Under the pieces are notes generated by a model. The model did not search any database, had not been told where the DNA came from, and was given only the letters and a program-made list of their open reading frames with translations. This document shows positions 17,233 through 25,388 of a DNA stretch of 57,031 bases, one piece after another. The stretch spans positions 1 through 57,031 of the forward strand of contig CAJUMZ010000021.1 in assembly GCA_910587665.1 (NCBI GenBank), read 5' to 3'. The DNA comes from an uncultured Muribaculum sp. GTDB lineage: Bacteria > Bacteroidota > Bacteroidia > Bacteroidales > Muribaculaceae. Position numbers and translations under genes: made by a program. Numbering within the stretch: the stretch's first letter is position 1; every line of letters begins with the position of its first letter.

Positions 17233-18165
17233 ATGAAAGGACTCGTAATAAAAAATACCGGCAGCTGGTATGTAGTGCACACCCCGGAGGGCGACATCAA
17301 CTGCAAGGTGAAAGGCAACTTCCGGATAAAGGGTATCCGCACCACCAATCCCGTGGCGGTAGGTGACCGCGTGGAGATCACTGTCAATCCTGACGGCAAC
17401 GCCTTCATTACGGCAATAGAGCCGCGCGAAAACTATATCATCAGGAAGGCGATAAACCTGTCAAAAGAGTCCCACATAATCGCGGCAAACATTGACCAGG
17501 CATTTCTGGTGGCAACACTCGCCCATCCGGTGACATCGACCACTTTTATCGACCGCTTCCTCGCCACAGCCGAGGCATACCGCGTCAAAACCACCCTCCT
17601 GATCAACAAGACCGACCTTCTTACCACAGAGGAAGACAAAGAATATCTTGAGGCGGTCACTTACCTTTACCGGTCGATAGGCTACGACGTAATGCACGTG
17701 TCGGGGCTAACAGGCGACGGCATCGAAAAACTAAGTGAGCGAATCACGGGAAAAATCTCGCTCTTTTCCGGCAATTCCGGCGTAGGCAAGTCAACAATTA
17801 TCAATGACCTGCTCCCGGGGCTTGAGTTGCGCACGGCCGCAATCTCCGACATCCACGACACCGGCATGCACACAACCACATTTTCAGAGATGTTTCCGGT
17901 TCCCGGCGGAGGATGGATAATTGACACTCCCGGGATCAAAGGATTCGGCACTATAGATTTTGAGCGCGGAGAAATAGCCCATTTCTTCCCCGACATATTC
18001 GAAATATCTCATGATTGCCGCTACAACAACTGCACCCACACCCACGAGCCGGGATGTGCCGTACTGAAGGCTCTTGAAGACAGCCAAATCGCCCAATCAC
18101 GTTACAACTCATATCTCAGCATACTTGACGACCTGAACCCCGACAAATACCGTAAACCTTATTGA
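17233..18165 (+). CDS. rsgA: Ribosome small-subunit-dependent GTPase A
   Basis: This 310-residue circularly permuted GTPase assists late 30S maturation. An N-terminal OB fold is followed by G4 NKTD (125-128), then G1 GNSGVGKST (180-188), then G3 DTPG (231-234), which is the permuted order. The C-terminal zinc-binding module has DCRYNNCTHTHEPGC (Cys 262, 267 and 275 plus His). A purine-rich AAAGGGG stretch precedes the ATG, seven bases after yjbQ. Confidence 0.96.
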   Translation: MKGLVIKNTGSWYVVHTPEGDINCKVKGNFRIKGIRTTNPVAVGDRVEITVNPDGNAFITAIEPRENYIIRKAINLSKESHIIAANIDQAFLVATLAHPVTSTTFIDRFLATAEAYRVKTTLLINKTDLLTTEEDKEYLEAVTYLYRSIGYDVMHVSGLTGDGIEKLSERITGKISLFSGNSGVGKSTIINDLLPGLELRTAAISDIHDTGMHTTTFSEMFPVPGGGWIIDTPGIKGFGTIDFERGEIAHFFPDIFEISHDCRYNNCTHTHEPGCAVLKALEDSQIAQSRYNSYLSILDDLNPDKYRKPY

Positions 18166-18167
18166 CC

Positions 18168-18776
18168 ATGACAATACTGAAAATGTACCCCACGAGTCTC
18201 AATGAAAAATATCTTGACCTCGCGATCGACACTCTCCGCTCCGGAGGAATCATAATATATCCCACCGACACCCTTTACGCCATCGGGTGTGACGCCCTAA
18301 ACAACAACGCCATCGAGCGTATCTGCAAAATAAAGGGCATAAATCCCCAAAAGACTAACCTGTCGATAATATGCCACAATCTGTCACAAGCGGCGGAATA
18401 TGCCCGTATCGACAACAGGGCGTTCAAGATGCTGCGCGAGTATCTTCCCGGACCGTTCACCTTCCTGCTTCCGGCATCGACAAAGCTACCGAAAGTATTC
18501 AAGGGCAGGAAGACGGTGGGAGTCCGCATCCCCGACAATACGATTCCGGTTACCCTTGCAGAGATGCTCGGCAACCCGCTTCTTACCACCTCCGTGGAAG
18601 ATGACGGAGAAGGAGGCATCATCTATCCCCAATCGCTCGCTATAAAATATGAGGAAACCGTCGACATGCTTATCGACGGAGGAGAAGGCAACGAAACACC
18701 ATCGACGATCGTTGATCTCACCGACAGCGCCAACCCAGAGCTCCTACGCCAAGGCGCCGGCACCATCGACCTGTAA
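18168..18776 (+). CDS. tsaC: L-threonylcarbamoyladenylate synthase (Sua5/YrdC family)
   Basis: A 202-residue enzyme that makes threonylcarbamoyl-AMP for the t6A37 modification of ANN-decoding tRNAs. The YrdC-fold start IIIYPTDTLYAIGCDA (about residues 27-42) and the KRIKG-like region KIKGINPQK, followed by LPGPFTFLLPAS, are characteristic. The ATG at 18168 lies two bases after the rsgA stop; an in-frame TTG at 18162 overlaps that stop. It lacks the C-terminal Sua5 extension, so it is YrdC-sized. It converges on dprA with a six-base gap. Confidence 0.92.
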   Translation: MTILKMYPTSLNEKYLDLAIDTLRSGGIIIYPTDTLYAIGCDALNNNAIERICKIKGINPQKTNLSIICHNLSQAAEYARIDNRAFKMLREYLPGPFTFLLPASTKLPKVFKGRKTVGVRIPDNTIPVTLAEMLGNPLLTTSVEDDGEGGIIYPQSLAIKYEETVDMLIDGGEGNETPSTIVDLTDSANPELLRQGAGTIDL

Positions 18777-18782
18777 TCCCAA

Positions 18783-19694
18783 TCAGAACAGACCGTTGTA
18801 AACCGGCGTTCTTAGATATTCAAATGCCTTATCCAAATTAGCACGCGACGTTTCTTTTTTCATCCTTACCGGAAAAGCACCGCGATATATCAATTTATCA
18901 TTTCCGGTTGCCGACTCCGGCACTATCCCATATTGTGGGACAAAAAGCGGTCTGCCTTTTTCTATAGCCTTAAATCCGGCATCAAGGCTACCCCCGGTAG
19001 TGCCGGCTTCTATCACAAAAACAATATCACTCAATCCCAATATGGTATTATTTCGCGACATTGCCCTGGAAACAGTCCACTTGTCAGAGGGCATGAACTC
19101 ACTTATCACAAGCACACGATTCCAATCCCAGATATCCTTCAATTCCTTTTTTATCCTGAAACTATCAATTCCCTCCGGCATTACTATTATTGTAGACGCC
19201 CCTGACACAATAGCCTCTTCATGAGCAGTAAGATCAACACCGGAGGCATAACCGGACACAATTGAGACATCATTCCCAGACAATTGTTCAACGCAATCTT
19301 TTGTTATACCAATTCCTTTCTGCGAAACTTTTCGGGATCCACTGAAAGCGACCTTTTTCTTGGACAGAAGATTCAAATTACCGATAAATGACAATACCGG
19401 AGGTGTATTAGACGATAAAAATTCTTTCAGCCCGACCGGATAACCGTCATCAACAATTGACATAAATCCAACATGGTAAGGCGAGGTCATCCCGTCAATC
19501 ACACTTTCAGAGCGGATAAAACAATCCCTCTGCGAATCATTCAGCATAGAGTTTATCTTACTGCAAAACCTGTCAGCATCAACGCCCCGCTCAATTGATA
19601 ATAGAATCTTATTGGTCAAAACAGGACCAACTCCCTTTACTTTCATCAACCGATATATGGCATCTATTTTTTTTATGTCAGCAGAACCAAGCAT
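18783..19694 (-). CDS. DprA-like DNA-processing protein, divergent
   Basis: A 303-residue protein. An N-terminal helix-hairpin-helix segment (VKGVGPVLTNKIL, about 19-31) precedes a Rossmann-type DprA/Smf core: SGSR (118-121), SGYASGVDLTAH (147-158), MPEGID (172-177), SRNNTILGLSD (213-223) and EAGTTGGS (229-236). DprA normally loads RecA onto incoming single-stranded DNA. This copy lacks the usual C-terminal winged helix. It is visibly AT-richer than its neighbours. It begins two bases after the stop of a phosphoribosyltransferase gene, so the two are translationally coupled. Either a housekeeping competence protein or part of an accessory defence-like pair; the pairing favours the second. Confidence 0.85.
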   Translation of the reverse strand: MLGSADIKKIDAIYRLMKVKGVGPVLTNKILLSIERGVDADRFCSKINSMLNDSQRDCFIRSESVIDGMTSPYHVGFMSIVDDGYPVGLKEFLSSNTPPVLSFIGNLNLLSKKKVAFSGSRKVSQKGIGITKDCVEQLSGNDVSIVSGYASGVDLTAHEEAIVSGASTIIVMPEGIDSFRIKKELKDIWDWNRVLVISEFMPSDKWTVSRAMSRNNTILGLSDIVFVIEAGTTGGSLDAGFKAIEKGRPLFVPQYGIVPESATGNDKLIYRGAFPVRMKKETSRANLDKAFEYLRTPVYNGLF

Positions 19695-19696
19695 TA

Positions 19697-20551
19697 TTAT
19701 TTGTTTCTTCTTGATTTTACAATTGATAATCCAAAAATTCTTGACGCACCTTTTTCCTTGAGCTTCATGGCAACATACTGCATTGTCAGACCCGACATAT
19801 AGAGATCATCAAACAGGATGACAGTCTTTCCTTGTAAATCCACACTGTCATCGACAAGCAAATCCGATTCTTCCAGTATCTCAAGCTTTTCATCAAAAGA
19901 CTCGGCATCCTTGACACTTCGCCTCTTGTTACGCCAAAAGACATACTCTGAAATATCTGTCAATCCTAAACCGCTGAATTTTGAGACAATTCTTTGCGGA
20001 AGATTCTGTTCGCCCTTTTTACCCGGAACGGAACATATATAATCGGCATCCGTGTAATAAGGCAATTTTTCAATCCAATCTATACATTTTTCAGCTATTT
20101 TTGACTCTGCATCAATATCATTTTGAAACTTAGCCCGATATTCCAGTTCCCCGATCTCGGTATGTTCTTCTCCGCTTTCAAAATTCATTGAAAGAGAAAT
20201 CGACAAGTCAAGATTATCCCTCAAAAAAACCGCATCATGATATTTCAGCACAAATTTTTCAAATTTCTCATACTCTTCTTCTGTATTTATTGCGCGCCAA
20301 AAGCCGCCATAGTTAGATGAAAAGAGATTTATATCCTGACCCAATTCATGGCGAATAAATGATGCGATTGTATCATTAAACGGCAAAACAATCTTTCCCG
20401 GTTTATCAGCGCATCGTTTTAATGCGCCGGAATGTGTCGTTGCAAAACATATTCTCCTCGCACCGTCACTTTCAGTGACCGCGCGAATCCTATCTAATGT
20501 TATATCATTTTTAGGGACACCTAAAAAACTCAGATCAAAATTGAAAGACAT
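19697..20551 (-). CDS. PRPP-binding phosphoribosyltransferase with novel N-terminal domain
   Basis: A 284-residue protein with the start set at 20551 (MSFNFDLSFLG), 24 bases after a -7 box. The C-terminal third is a type I phosphoribosyltransferase: the PRPP loop ILFDDLYMSGLT with D248 and D249 is clear. ComF has this domain too, but ComF carries a Cys-rich N-terminal finger, absent here. The first 165 residues are of no recognised family. It is AT-rich and coupled to a DprA-like gene (TAA-TA-ATG). The enzymatic substrate is unknown; a nucleotide or nucleic-acid end are possibilities by inference only. Confidence 0.75.
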   Translation of the reverse strand: MSFNFDLSFLGVPKNDITLDRIRAVTESDGARRICFATTHSGALKRCADKPGKIVLPFNDTIASFIRHELGQDINLFSSNYGGFWRAINTEEEYEKFEKFVLKYHDAVFLRDNLDLSISLSMNFESGEEHTEIGELEYRAKFQNDIDAESKIAEKCIDWIEKLPYYTDADYICSVPGKKGEQNLPQRIVSKFSGLGLTDISEYVFWRNKRRSVKDAESFDEKLEILEESDLLVDDSVDLQGKTVILFDDLYMSGLTMQYVAMKLKEKGASRIFGLSIVKSRRNK

Positions 20552-20575
20552 ACCGACACAGTGAATTATCGAAAG

Positions 20576-20607
20576 CAAATATAACACAAAAATATAAGAA
20601 TCGGCAA
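20576..20607 (-). promoter_or_regulatory. Promoter of the phosphoribosyltransferase-dprA pair
   Basis: On the minus strand TATATTTG (20576-20583) is the -7 box, with TTG (20605-20607) 21 bases upstream. Confidence 0.6.
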
Positions 20608-20635
20608 TATGTCACTGTTAAAATGACGGCGGGGC

Positions 20636-20665
20636 TTGCCGATTCCGAAAATTATTATAATTTTG
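20636..20665 (+). promoter_or_regulatory. Promoter of pepT
   Basis: TAATTTTG (20658-20665) is the -7 box, with TTG (20636-20638) 19 bases upstream. The pepT ATG follows 20 bases after the box. Confidence 0.65.
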
Positions 20666-20685
20666 CATTCATTGAAACACTTTAA

Positions 20686-21921
20686 ATGATAACAGCCGCA
20701 ATGAATGTTGTTGACCGATTTTTACAATATGTAAAGTTTGACACTCAGAGTGACGAACTTACCAACCTTTGGCCCTCTACACCGGGTCAGATGGAGTTTG
20801 CCCAGTATCTTGAAAAGGAGTTGCAGTCGATGGGACTTGAAGATATAACCCTTGACGACAACGGTTACCTGATGGCGACTTTACCCGCCAATATCGAGAC
20901 ACCGGTGCCTACAGTGGGATTCATCGCCCATCTCGACACCTCCCCCGACATGTCGGGTCGTCATGTCACGCCACGCATTATAAAGGGCTATGAAGGAGGC
21001 GACATAACGCTGAATGCCGAAAAGGGCATTGTGCTTTCACCGCGCGAGTTTCCAGAGCTTGACAGCTATCGCGGTCAGGATCTTATCGTGACCGACGGAA
21101 ACACCCTGCTCGGTGCCGACGACAAGGCAGGAATCGCCGAAATAATCTCTGCCGTGGACTACCTGATAAAGCATCCGGAGATAAAGCATGGCAAGATACG
21201 CATAGCGTTTAACCCCGATGAGGAAATCGGTCAGGGCGCCCATAAGTTTGACGTCGAGCAGTTTGGTGCCGACTTCGCCTACACCATGGATGGCGGCGAA
21301 ATCGGAGAACTGGAGTATGAAAACTTCAATGCCGCCGTGGCTAAAGTCACCTTCATCGGAAGAAACGTGCATCCCGGCTATGCAAAGCACAAGATGATCA
21401 ACTCCATACGCATCGCCAACCAATTTACCTCCATGCTTCCACGCTGGGAGACCCCGGAACACACCGAAGGTTATGAAGGATTTTATCATCTTATCTCGAT
21501 CGAGGGAAATGTGGAAAAGACTGTAGTCACCTACATAATCCGCGACCACGACCGCGACCGCTTCGAGCGCCGCAAGAAAGAGCTTGAACATCTGGTAAGG
21601 AAAATCAACAACGAGTTCCCCAACAGCACCGCCATAGAAATCAAGGACCAGTACTACAACATGCGCGAGAAAATCGAGCCGGTGATGCACATAATCGACA
21701 TTGCCGAAGATGCCATGCGCATAGCCGGTGTCGAGCCGCACGTAGTGCCCATACGCGGAGGGACCGACGGAGCGCAGCTGTCGTTCAAGGGTCTCCCCTG
21801 CCCCAATATATTTGCCGGCGGCCTTAATTTCCATGGCAGGTATGAGTTTATACCCATCCCATCCATGGAGAAGGCAATGCAGGTAATCGTGGAAATCGCC
21901 CGCATAGTAGCCGAGCGATAA
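20686..21921 (+). CDS. pepT: Peptidase T (tripeptide aminopeptidase)
   Basis: A 411-residue cytoplasmic M20-family dizinc peptidase that releases the N-terminal residue from tripeptides. Metal-ligand motifs are AHLDTSPD (about residues 86-93), LGADDKAG and the PDEEIGQG block with the catalytic Glu. The dimerisation insert and the C-terminal RGGTDGAQLSFKGLPCPNIF are normal. Length matches the family. A second ATG five codons downstream (MNVVDRF) could be the real start. miaA starts three bases after its stop, so the two are probably cotranscribed. Confidence 0.95.
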   Translation: MITAAMNVVDRFLQYVKFDTQSDELTNLWPSTPGQMEFAQYLEKELQSMGLEDITLDDNGYLMATLPANIETPVPTVGFIAHLDTSPDMSGRHVTPRIIKGYEGGDITLNAEKGIVLSPREFPELDSYRGQDLIVTDGNTLLGADDKAGIAEIISAVDYLIKHPEIKHGKIRIAFNPDEEIGQGAHKFDVEQFGADFAYTMDGGEIGELEYENFNAAVAKVTFIGRNVHPGYAKHKMINSIRIANQFTSMLPRWETPEHTEGYEGFYHLISIEGNVEKTVVTYIIRDHDRDRFERRKKELEHLVRKINNEFPNSTAIEIKDQYYNMREKIEPVMHIIDIAEDAMRIAGVEPHVVPIRGGTDGAQLSFKGLPCPNIFAGGLNFHGRYEFIPIPSMEKAMQVIVEIARIVAER

Positions 21922-21924
21922 CAG

Positions 21925-22854
21925 ATGGCGGAAACCGAAGAAAAACCATTGCTGGTCGTCATCACCGGTCCTACGGGGTCGGGAAAGACCGGCTTGTCGA
22001 TAAAGCTGGCGCAACGGCTCGGATGTGACATCATCTCAGCCGACTCACGCCAGCTTTTCCGCGACATACCGATAGGGACAGCCGCACCTACCTCGGAACA
22101 ACTTGCCGCCGTAACCCACCACTTTGTTGCCACACTCGCGCTTGACCAATATTACAGCGCGGCGCGCTACGAGGAAGATGCAATGAAGCTTCTTCCCCGA
22201 CTATGGAAAAAATCGCCCTATGCGGTGATGTGCGGCGGCTCTATGATGTATGTCGACGCCGTGACGCGGGGTATCGACGACCTGCCCACGGTAAGTGACG
22301 AGGTGCGCCGCGATGTAATGTCGCTCTACGAGCGGGAAGGCATCTCCGGCATCCGTGCGCGACTCCGCAATCTAGACCCCGACTACCTTGCCATCGCCGA
22401 TCCTGCCAACTATCGCCGACTTATCCACGCCATCGAGATAAGCATCGAGGCGGGCAAGCCATATTCGTCGCTCCGTACCGGCACTGTAAAAGAACGCCCC
22501 TTCAGGATCGTTAAAATGATGATCGATTGCCCCCGCGAAGAGCTTTTTGACCGCATCAACCGCCGTGTCGATACCATGGTGGAAGCGGGATTCATCGAGG
22601 AGGCTCGCCGCGTCTACCCCCTCCGCCACCTCAACTCACTCAACACCGTCGGCTACAAGGAGATGTTTGCAGCCTTCGACGGCACGATGACGCTCGACAC
22701 GGCGATCGAACGAATGAAGAAAAACACACGAGTATACGCAAAAAAACAGCTCACATGGCTAAAGCGCGACCCATCCGTAATACGCCTCAACCCCTCAAAC
22801 GCCCTCTCCGACGCCATCCGGGCAATCCACCACAACGACATATCGAGCCATTGA
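21925..22854 (+). CDS. miaA: tRNA dimethylallyltransferase
   Basis: A 309-residue enzyme that adds an isopentenyl group to A37 of tRNAs reading UNN codons. The P-loop GPTGSGKT is at residues 15-22. DSRQLFRDIPIGTAAP and the later NTVGYKEMFA are family signatures. The stop TGA (22852-22854) shares its last base with the first base of a 41-base direct repeat described separately. Confidence 0.96.
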   Translation: MAETEEKPLLVVITGPTGSGKTGLSIKLAQRLGCDIISADSRQLFRDIPIGTAAPTSEQLAAVTHHFVATLALDQYYSAARYEEDAMKLLPRLWKKSPYAVMCGGSMMYVDAVTRGIDDLPTVSDEVRRDVMSLYEREGISGIRARLRNLDPDYLAIADPANYRRLIHAIEISIEAGKPYSSLRTGTVKERPFRIVKMMIDCPREELFDRINRRVDTMVEAGFIEEARRVYPLRHLNSLNTVGYKEMFAAFDGTMTLDTAIERMKKNTRVYAKKQLTWLKRDPSVIRLNPSNALSDAIRAIHHNDISSH

Positions 22855-22894
22855 CATCACGCCGCCATATTTGTTGCATTGCAATTATTTCAGT
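22854..22894. repeat. 41-base direct repeat, left copy
   Basis: It matches 23718-23758 at 40 of 41 positions (G at 22864, A at 23728). The two copies flank the GNAT cassette. The left copy carries the -33 part of the guaA promoter but not its -7 box. Confidence 0.92.
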
Positions 22895-22914
22895 TACAGC
22901 CCGAATGAATGTCG

Positions 22915-23463
22915 CTACATTAGAGACGCAAGGTCAAAATACATTACGCGAGTGCGCTTATCTTCGTCATCGTTATTTAGAAACTGATAATTGTTCTTGA
23001 TATAGAACGGAATAGCGTCGACATATGCATCGACTGTAACAAAACGGCATCCCGACTTATTGTCAACAATAAAATAATCTTCGATAAATTCAAGCAAATA
23101 AGTGCCTATTGATTGATGTTGCGCAGATCTTGCTATCGCCAAGCGCCCTATTTTGATCGCAGGATAACTCCTCAATCTTTTTTCATTGACAAATTTGTGT
23201 TTGCGGAAACGGTTGAACTCCGTTTTGCTTTCAAAATCTGAGATTGATACTTTGTCATTGGATAGACTGAAATAGGCCGCAATTTCAGATGTCGTTTTAT
23301 CTTCAAGTACGTATGTTACAGACAAAAGCGCATTACGATAAAGACTTGACTCATTCAGCAGAAAATCATTCAAATCTTCATCAGCGCAATCAAATTGCGC
23401 AATAATATCACCGGGATTTAAACGGCGGATACGGAAACGTTCTTGATATTCTTCTCGTGTCAT
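22915..23463 (-). CDS. GNAT-family N-acetyltransferase, possible TA toxin
   Basis: A 182-residue protein with the GNAT fold. The acetyl-CoA motif region KIGRLAIARSAQHQSIGTYLL (about residues 104-124) has Q-x-x-S-x-G where most members have Q/R-x-x-G-x-G. The C-terminal IPFYIKNNYQFL is the usual motif B end with a Tyr. The architecture resembles TacT-like GNAT toxins that acetylate aminoacyl-tRNA. The gene starts two bases after a 50-residue partner gene. Antiparallel to miaA and guaA, AT-rich, and flanked by direct repeats, it looks acquired. A chromosomal acetyltransferase unrelated to toxicity remains possible. Confidence 0.8.
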   Translation of the reverse strand: MTREEYQERFRIRRLNPGDIIAQFDCADEDLNDFLLNESSLYRNALLSVTYVLEDKTTSEIAAYFSLSNDKVSISDFESKTEFNRFRKHKFVNEKRLRSYPAIKIGRLAIARSAQHQSIGTYLLEFIEDYFIVDNKSGCRFVTVDAYVDAIPFYIKNNYQFLNNDDEDKRTRVMYFDLASLM

Positions 23464-23465
23464 AA

Positions 23466-23618
23466 TTATTTCACGAGCATTTTAATACCTGCCTCATATG
23501 ATTTGCGGATCTGCGCTCGTTTTTCCGGAGAAACTTTAGGTGGATTTTGCATCCTCTCCTCAAAACGACGAGCGTCAGAACCAAACAAAATAGGTGTTTC
23601 TTTGATAGGTCGTGCCAT
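23466..23618 (-). CDS. 50-residue partner of the GNAT gene, possible antitoxin
   Basis: A small open frame, MARPIKETPILFG at the start and YEAGIKMLVK at the end, charged and with no membrane segment. It begins at the ATG at 23618 and stops two bases before the GNAT start, so the two are coupled. A -7 box lies upstream at 23650-23657. The core RPIKETPILFGSDARRFEER is reminiscent of small proteins found before GNAT genes in other Bacteroidetes, from memory. It has no ribbon-helix-helix motif, unlike the antitoxins of known GNAT modules. The antitoxin role is inferred. Confidence 0.75.
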   Translation of the reverse strand: MARPIKETPILFGSDARRFEERMQNPPKVSPEKRAQIRKSYEAGIKMLVK

Positions 23619-23649
23619 GTCTGTATTACTCTGTTTATTATTAGATTAC

Positions 23650-23657
23650 AAAGATAC
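23650..23657 (-). promoter_or_regulatory. -7 box of the GNAT cassette
   Basis: TATCTTTG on the minus strand, 31 bases before the small gene's ATG. No clear -33 element. Confidence 0.5.
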
Positions 23658-23717
23658 AACAAATTTATGGCATATTGGATCGTAAGGTCAAAATTTATTG
23701 CGACCTTTATTCCCGCC

Positions 23718-23758
23718 ACATCACGCCACCATATTTGTTGCATTGCAATTATTTCAGT
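23718..23758. repeat. 41-base direct repeat, right copy
   Basis: The right copy of the repeat at 22854-22894 ends on the first base of the guaA -7 box TATCTTTG. It therefore carries the intact upstream part of the working guaA promoter. Confidence 0.92.
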
Positions 23759-23765
23759 ATCTTTG
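23734..23765 (+). promoter_or_regulatory. Promoter of guaA
   Basis: TTTG (23734-23737), 20 bases, then TATCTTTG (23758-23765). The ATG follows about 30 bases later at 23796. Confidence 0.7.
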
Positions 23766-23795
23766 CGGTAAATTCAAAACCCCAATCATCACTCT

Positions 23796-25319
23796 ATGCA
23801 AGAGAAAATAATAATCCTCGACTTCGGCTCGCAGACCACCCAGTTAATCGGGCGAAGAGTGCGCGAGTTGAATACTTATTGCGAGATAGTCCCTTACAAC
23901 AAGTTTCCCCACGACGACCCGTCGGTGATTGGAGTCATCCTTTCGGGAAGCCCTTTCTCTGTCTACGACAAAAATGCGTTTAAGGTCGACTTAAGCGAAA
24001 TCCGCGGCAAATACCCGATACTCGGCATCTGCTACGGAGCGCAGTACATCGCTTACACCAATGGTGGAACAGTCGAGCCGGCAGGTACGCGCGAATACGG
24101 CAGGGCACACCTTGAAAAAATGGATCGCCGGAATCCGCTCTTGCATGGGTTGCCTGACAACTCGCAGGTGTGGATGAGCCACGGTGACACCATCACCGCG
24201 ATCCCCGACAATTTCAAGACAATCGCCTCGACCGAAAAAGTTGCAATCGCGGCTTACCAGATCGAGGGAGAGAAAGTGTGGGGCGTGCAGTTCCACCCGG
24301 AGGTATACCACTCGACCGACGGCACACAACTTCTTAAAAACTTCGTTGTCGACATCTGCGGCAGCCGTCAGGACTGGAGTGCGGCGTCATTCATCGAGAG
24401 TACGGTGGCTTCGCTCAAGGAGCAGCTTGGCGATGACAAGGTGGTGCTCGGACTCAGCGGCGGTGTCGATTCATCCGTAGCCGCAGTGCTTCTCAACAAG
24501 GCTATCGGCAAAAATCTCACATGTATATTTGTGGATCACGGCATGCTCCGCAAAAACGAGTTCAAGAATGTGCTCCACGACTATGAATGTCTCGGACTGA
24601 ACGTGATCGGCGTAGACGCCTCCGAAAAGTTCTTTGGCGAACTCGCAGGCGTGACCGATCCCGAGCGCAAACGCAAGATCATAGGCAAAGGCTTCATCGA
24701 CGTGTTTGATGAGGAAGCCCATAAGATAAAGGATGTGAAATGGCTCGCACAAGGCACCATCTACCCGGACTGCATCGAGTCACTTTCCATCACCGGAACC
24801 ACAATCAAGAGCCACCACAATGTAGGCGGATTGCCCGAAAAAATGAATCTCAAGCTTTGCGAACCGCTTCGTCTTCTCTTCAAGGATGAAGTGCGCGCGG
24901 TAGGTCGCGAGCTTGGCATGCCCGAGCACCTTATCAAGCGTCATCCCTTCCCCGGTCCCGGACTTGCGGTGCGCATACTCGGAGATATCACCCCCGAAAA
25001 GGTGCGTATACTCCAGGATGCCGACGACATCTTCATCCAGGGGCTGCGCGACTGGGGTCTCTATGATCAAGTGTGGCAGGCAGGAGTCATCCTGCTTCCC
25101 GTGCAAAGTGTCGGCGTTATGGGCGACGAGCGTACCTACGAACGTGCCGTCGCGCTGCGTGCCGTCACCTCAACCGACGCAATGACCGCCGACTGGGCAC
25201 ACCTCCCTTACGACTTCATGGCAAAGGTGAGCAACGACATCATCCGCAAGGTGCGCGGCGTCAACCGCGTATGCTACGACATCTCCTCAAAGCCACCGGC
25301 AACCATCGAGTGGGAATAA
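23796..25319 (+). CDS. guaA: GMP synthase (glutamine-hydrolysing)
   Basis: A 507-residue enzyme that converts XMP to GMP. The N-terminal class I glutamine amidotransferase has catalytic C79 in GICYGAQY, and H167 and E169 in FHPEV. The ATP pyrophosphatase domain carries the PP-loop SGGVDSS (221-227). The C-terminal dimerisation domain ends SSKPPATIEWE, as is typical. It is monocistronic: own promoter, strong terminator behind. Confidence 0.98.
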   Translation: MQEKIIILDFGSQTTQLIGRRVRELNTYCEIVPYNKFPHDDPSVIGVILSGSPFSVYDKNAFKVDLSEIRGKYPILGICYGAQYIAYTNGGTVEPAGTREYGRAHLEKMDRRNPLLHGLPDNSQVWMSHGDTITAIPDNFKTIASTEKVAIAAYQIEGEKVWGVQFHPEVYHSTDGTQLLKNFVVDICGSRQDWSAASFIESTVASLKEQLGDDKVVLGLSGGVDSSVAAVLLNKAIGKNLTCIFVDHGMLRKNEFKNVLHDYECLGLNVIGVDASEKFFGELAGVTDPERKRKIIGKGFIDVFDEEAHKIKDVKWLAQGTIYPDCIESLSITGTTIKSHHNVGGLPEKMNLKLCEPLRLLFKDEVRAVGRELGMPEHLIKRHPFPGPGLAVRILGDITPEKVRILQDADDIFIQGLRDWGLYDQVWQAGVILLPVQSVGVMGDERTYERAVALRAVTSTDAMTADWAHLPYDFMAKVSNDIIRKVRGVNRVCYDISSKPPATIEWE

Positions 25320-25344
25320 TTCCACGGCAAACGAACCATAGAGT

Positions 25345-25388
25345 ACATAGTTGCATTATATACATAGTAATGCAACTATGTCTTTTTT
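25345..25388 (+). terminator. Rho-independent terminator of guaA
   Basis: A perfect 14-base stem ACATAGTTGCATTA/TAATGCAACTATGT (25345-25358, 25368-25381) is followed by CTTTTTT. The tail runs up to the first possible start codon of the transporter gene. Confidence 0.9.

Noticed and set aside
21037..22014. A 325-codon open frame antisense to pepT and the start of miaA
   Set aside because: It crosses two well-supported genes and has no promoter or family match.
22930..23700. AAGGTCAAAAT occurring near both ends of the GNAT cassette (about 22933 and 23685)
   Set aside because: The order relative to the 41-base repeats is not symmetrical and the first copy is part of the GNAT coding sequence; probably chance.
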